Assembly: GCA_007136375.1 (NCBI GenBank)
Contig: SLHB01000131.1
Span: forward strand, 1-5,689
Length of the DNA stretch: 5,689 bases
DNA from: Candidatus Hydrogenedentota bacterium
GTDB taxonomy: Bacteria > Hydrogenedentota > Hydrogenedentia > Hydrogenedentales > SLHB01
Direction of reading: 5' to 3'
Shown: positions 5,116 to 5,689 of the stretch, piece after piece
How the letters are laid out: every line of letters begins with the position of its first letter
Numbering within the stretch: the stretch's first letter is position 1
Notes under the pieces: generated by a model
What the model saw: only the letters and a program-made list of their open reading frames with translations
What the model was told of the DNA's origin: nothing
Databases searched by the model: none
Program-made: the position numbers and the translations under genes

Positions 5116-5424
5116 ATGAAGCTGTTTGTGAAAGCACTGGGATTGTGCGCGGTGGTGGCTATCGCGGCGGCCGGCTGTGGGCCGGGCATCGACGACGGGC
5201 CCCCGCCGCCGCCTCCGGGCGATGAAGCCCCTGGCATTCCTGGCGAGGATCCCATGGGTCCGCCGGAACAGCCCATGGACATGCCTGAGCAGCCTCAGGA
5301 GCCCATGGAGATGCCAGAGCCTCAGGAGCCCATGGAGATGCCAGAGCCGCCCGAGATGGACGACCTTGACGACCTCGACGATCTCGACGCGGAGCCGTTG
5401 CCGGAACCCGGCGCGGAGTTCTAA
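5116..5424 (+). CDS. Small Met/Pro/Asp/Glu-rich lipoprotein, unknown function
   Basis: This 102-residue protein has a lipoprotein signal peptide: MKLFVK, a hydrophobic core, and the lipobox AAGC with Cys21. AAGGAG lies 8 nt before the ATG. The mature part has 26 acidic residues in 81, and again no Lys, Arg or His. In order it shows a PPPPPP run near residues 29-34, a Met-rich zone of nonapeptide repeats (PQEPMEMPE twice exactly, preceded by a diverged PMDMPEQ version), then Asp-Asp-Leu three times (residues 82-90) and a short AEPLPEPGAEF tail. Eight methionines, six of them in M-x-M pairs, could bind soft metals such as Cu(I); the Asp/Glu runs could bind hard cations. Both are inference. Composition and layout mirror the larger lipoprotein upstream, suggesting related roles rather than clear homology. 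A strong terminator follows about 80 nt downstream. Confidence 0.86.
   Translation: MKLFVKALGLCAVVAIAAAGCGPGIDDGPPPPPPGDEAPGIPGEDPMGPPEQPMDMPEQPQEPMEMPEPQEPMEMPEPPEMDDLDDLDDLDAEPLPEPGAEF
5291..5348 (+). repeat. Exact 27-bp tandem duplication inside the small lipoprotein gene
   Basis: Bases 5293-5319 are repeated without a mismatch at 5320-5346, and the period extends two bases to each side. The unit is nine codons, so changes in copy number would keep the frame. It encodes PQEPMEMPE. Perfect identity implies a recent slippage or duplication event and possible length variation between strains. Confidence 0.92.
5359..5385 (+). repeat. 9-bp repeat encoding Asp-Asp-Leu three times
   Basis: Three nine-base units encode DDL each and differ only at wobble positions (CTT/CTC, GAC/GAT). 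A further GAC follows. It forms the acidic cluster near the C-terminus of the small lipoprotein. Confidence 0.85.
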
Positions 5425-5476
5425 CGGAACCCATCCATTATGGACCGTGGCTGGGTTAAGTTCTTGGCCAGGTCCT

Positions 5477-5496
5477 TTCACAGCGTAGTCTGTGAA
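5477..5496 (+). other. Small hairpin between the lipoprotein gene and the terminator
   Basis: TTCACAG (5477-5483) pairs perfectly with CTGTGAA (5490-5496) around a 6-nt loop. No T-run follows. It may act as an mRNA 3'-end structure together with the terminator just downstream. Confidence 0.45.
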
Positions 5497-5507
5497 TCGG
5501 CGATTCT

Positions 5508-5546
5508 CCCCGGCGTGGCCTTCCTTGGCCGCGCCGGGGTTTCTTC
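5508..5546 (+). terminator. Strong intrinsic terminator between convergent genes
   Basis: CCCCGGCG (5508-5515) pairs with CGCCGGGG (5532-5539). A T-G wobble and an inner GGCC/GGCC stem continue the helix to a TTCCTT loop, making about 13 paired positions. TTTCTTC follows on the plus strand. It ends the small lipoprotein transcript. The stem also faces the minus-strand gene that ends at 5568, but the T-rich tail is only on the plus side, so action on that strand would be weaker. Confidence 0.82.
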
Positions 5547-5567
5547 ATCCCGCCGCGGCTCGCCTTC

Positions 5568-5689
5568 TCACCGCGCCGGACGCAAGTGGATGACGCCAAG
5601 GTCCAAGTGTCCGTCTGGACGCAACGGCGCTTCTTCGTATACAAGCTCCGCTCCGGGGACGGAGAACCGCAAGTCATACACGCCCGCGG
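5568..5689 (-). CDS. C-terminal end of an unidentified protein, truncated by the window edge
   Basis: On the minus strand a frame enters from the right edge and runs to TGA at 5570-5568, giving 39 residues. They read as a genuine beta-rich protein end, GVYDLRFSVPGAELVYEE, then DGHLDLGVIHLRPAR. The G-x-Y-D-L-x-F-S-V-P-G pattern followed by D-L-G-x-I-x-L resembles the last strands of a carboxypeptidase-regulatory-like or similar beta-sandwich domain; this is a tentative analogy. The competing frame on the same strand is rich in Arg, Ser and Cys and looks like a shadow. The gene converges on the terminator at 5508-5546. Its full identity lies outside the window. Confidence 0.55.
   Translation of the reverse strand, partial: AGVYDLRFSVPGAELVYEEAPLRPDGHLDLGVIHLRPAR

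Noticed and set aside
5291..5385. Possible CRISPR-like repeats
   Set aside because: The copies are directly adjacent with no spacers, and keep the codon frame of a lipoprotein gene.
4870..5481. 203-codon minus-strand frame with HLHGLLRLW repeats
   Set aside because: The repeats are the complement of the 27-bp tandem repeat, and the frame has no ribosome-binding site or coherent domain.

Overview
The window is a GC-rich stretch of a bacterial chromosome with six protein-coding regions. Two of them run off the edges. There are no mobile elements, tRNA or rRNA genes, or CRISPR arrays. Two Sec/lipobox lipoproteins, a secreted periplasmic-type protein, a bactofilin and a DUF2851 protein point to a diderm (Gram-negative-type) bacterium. 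I cannot place it more precisely. The mix would suit a PVC/FCB-like or candidate-phylum genome, but that is a guess.

Region 1 (1-2274, + strand) is an envelope cluster. It holds the C-terminal half of a bactofilin, then a YugP-type membrane zinc metallopeptidase only 10 nt downstream (its Shine-Dalgarno overlaps the bactofilin stop). After a 188-nt GC-rich, hairpin-bearing gap comes a secreted protein that looks like a divergent FlgT-type protein. No flagellar gene is visible.

Region 2 (2271-3728, - strand) is a DUF2851 gene. It converges on the FlgT-like gene so tightly that the two stop codons share bases 2272-2273. It carries GPDF...GDVEIH motifs resembling a nuclease core and a C-terminal three-cysteine cluster. 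A sigma70-like promoter can be proposed on the minus strand at 3871-3899, in an AT-rich divergent intergenic region.

Region 3 (4199-5424, + strand) is the most unusual part. Two consecutive genes encode lipoproteins whose mature parts are low-complexity Pro/Glu/Asp sequence with no Lys, Arg or His at all. The second contains an exact 27-bp tandem duplication encoding a Met-rich nonapeptide and an Asp-Asp-Leu triplet repeat. It is preceded by a long, structured, untranslated region with a promoter candidate whose -35 lies inside a 17-bp palindrome. A strong intrinsic terminator follows at 5508-5546.

Region 4 (5568-5689, - strand) is the C-terminal end of another gene converging on that terminator.

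The unifying theme of the + strand genes is the cell envelope. The paired polyanionic lipoproteins are the best candidate for something undescribed, although their function cannot be read from sequence.
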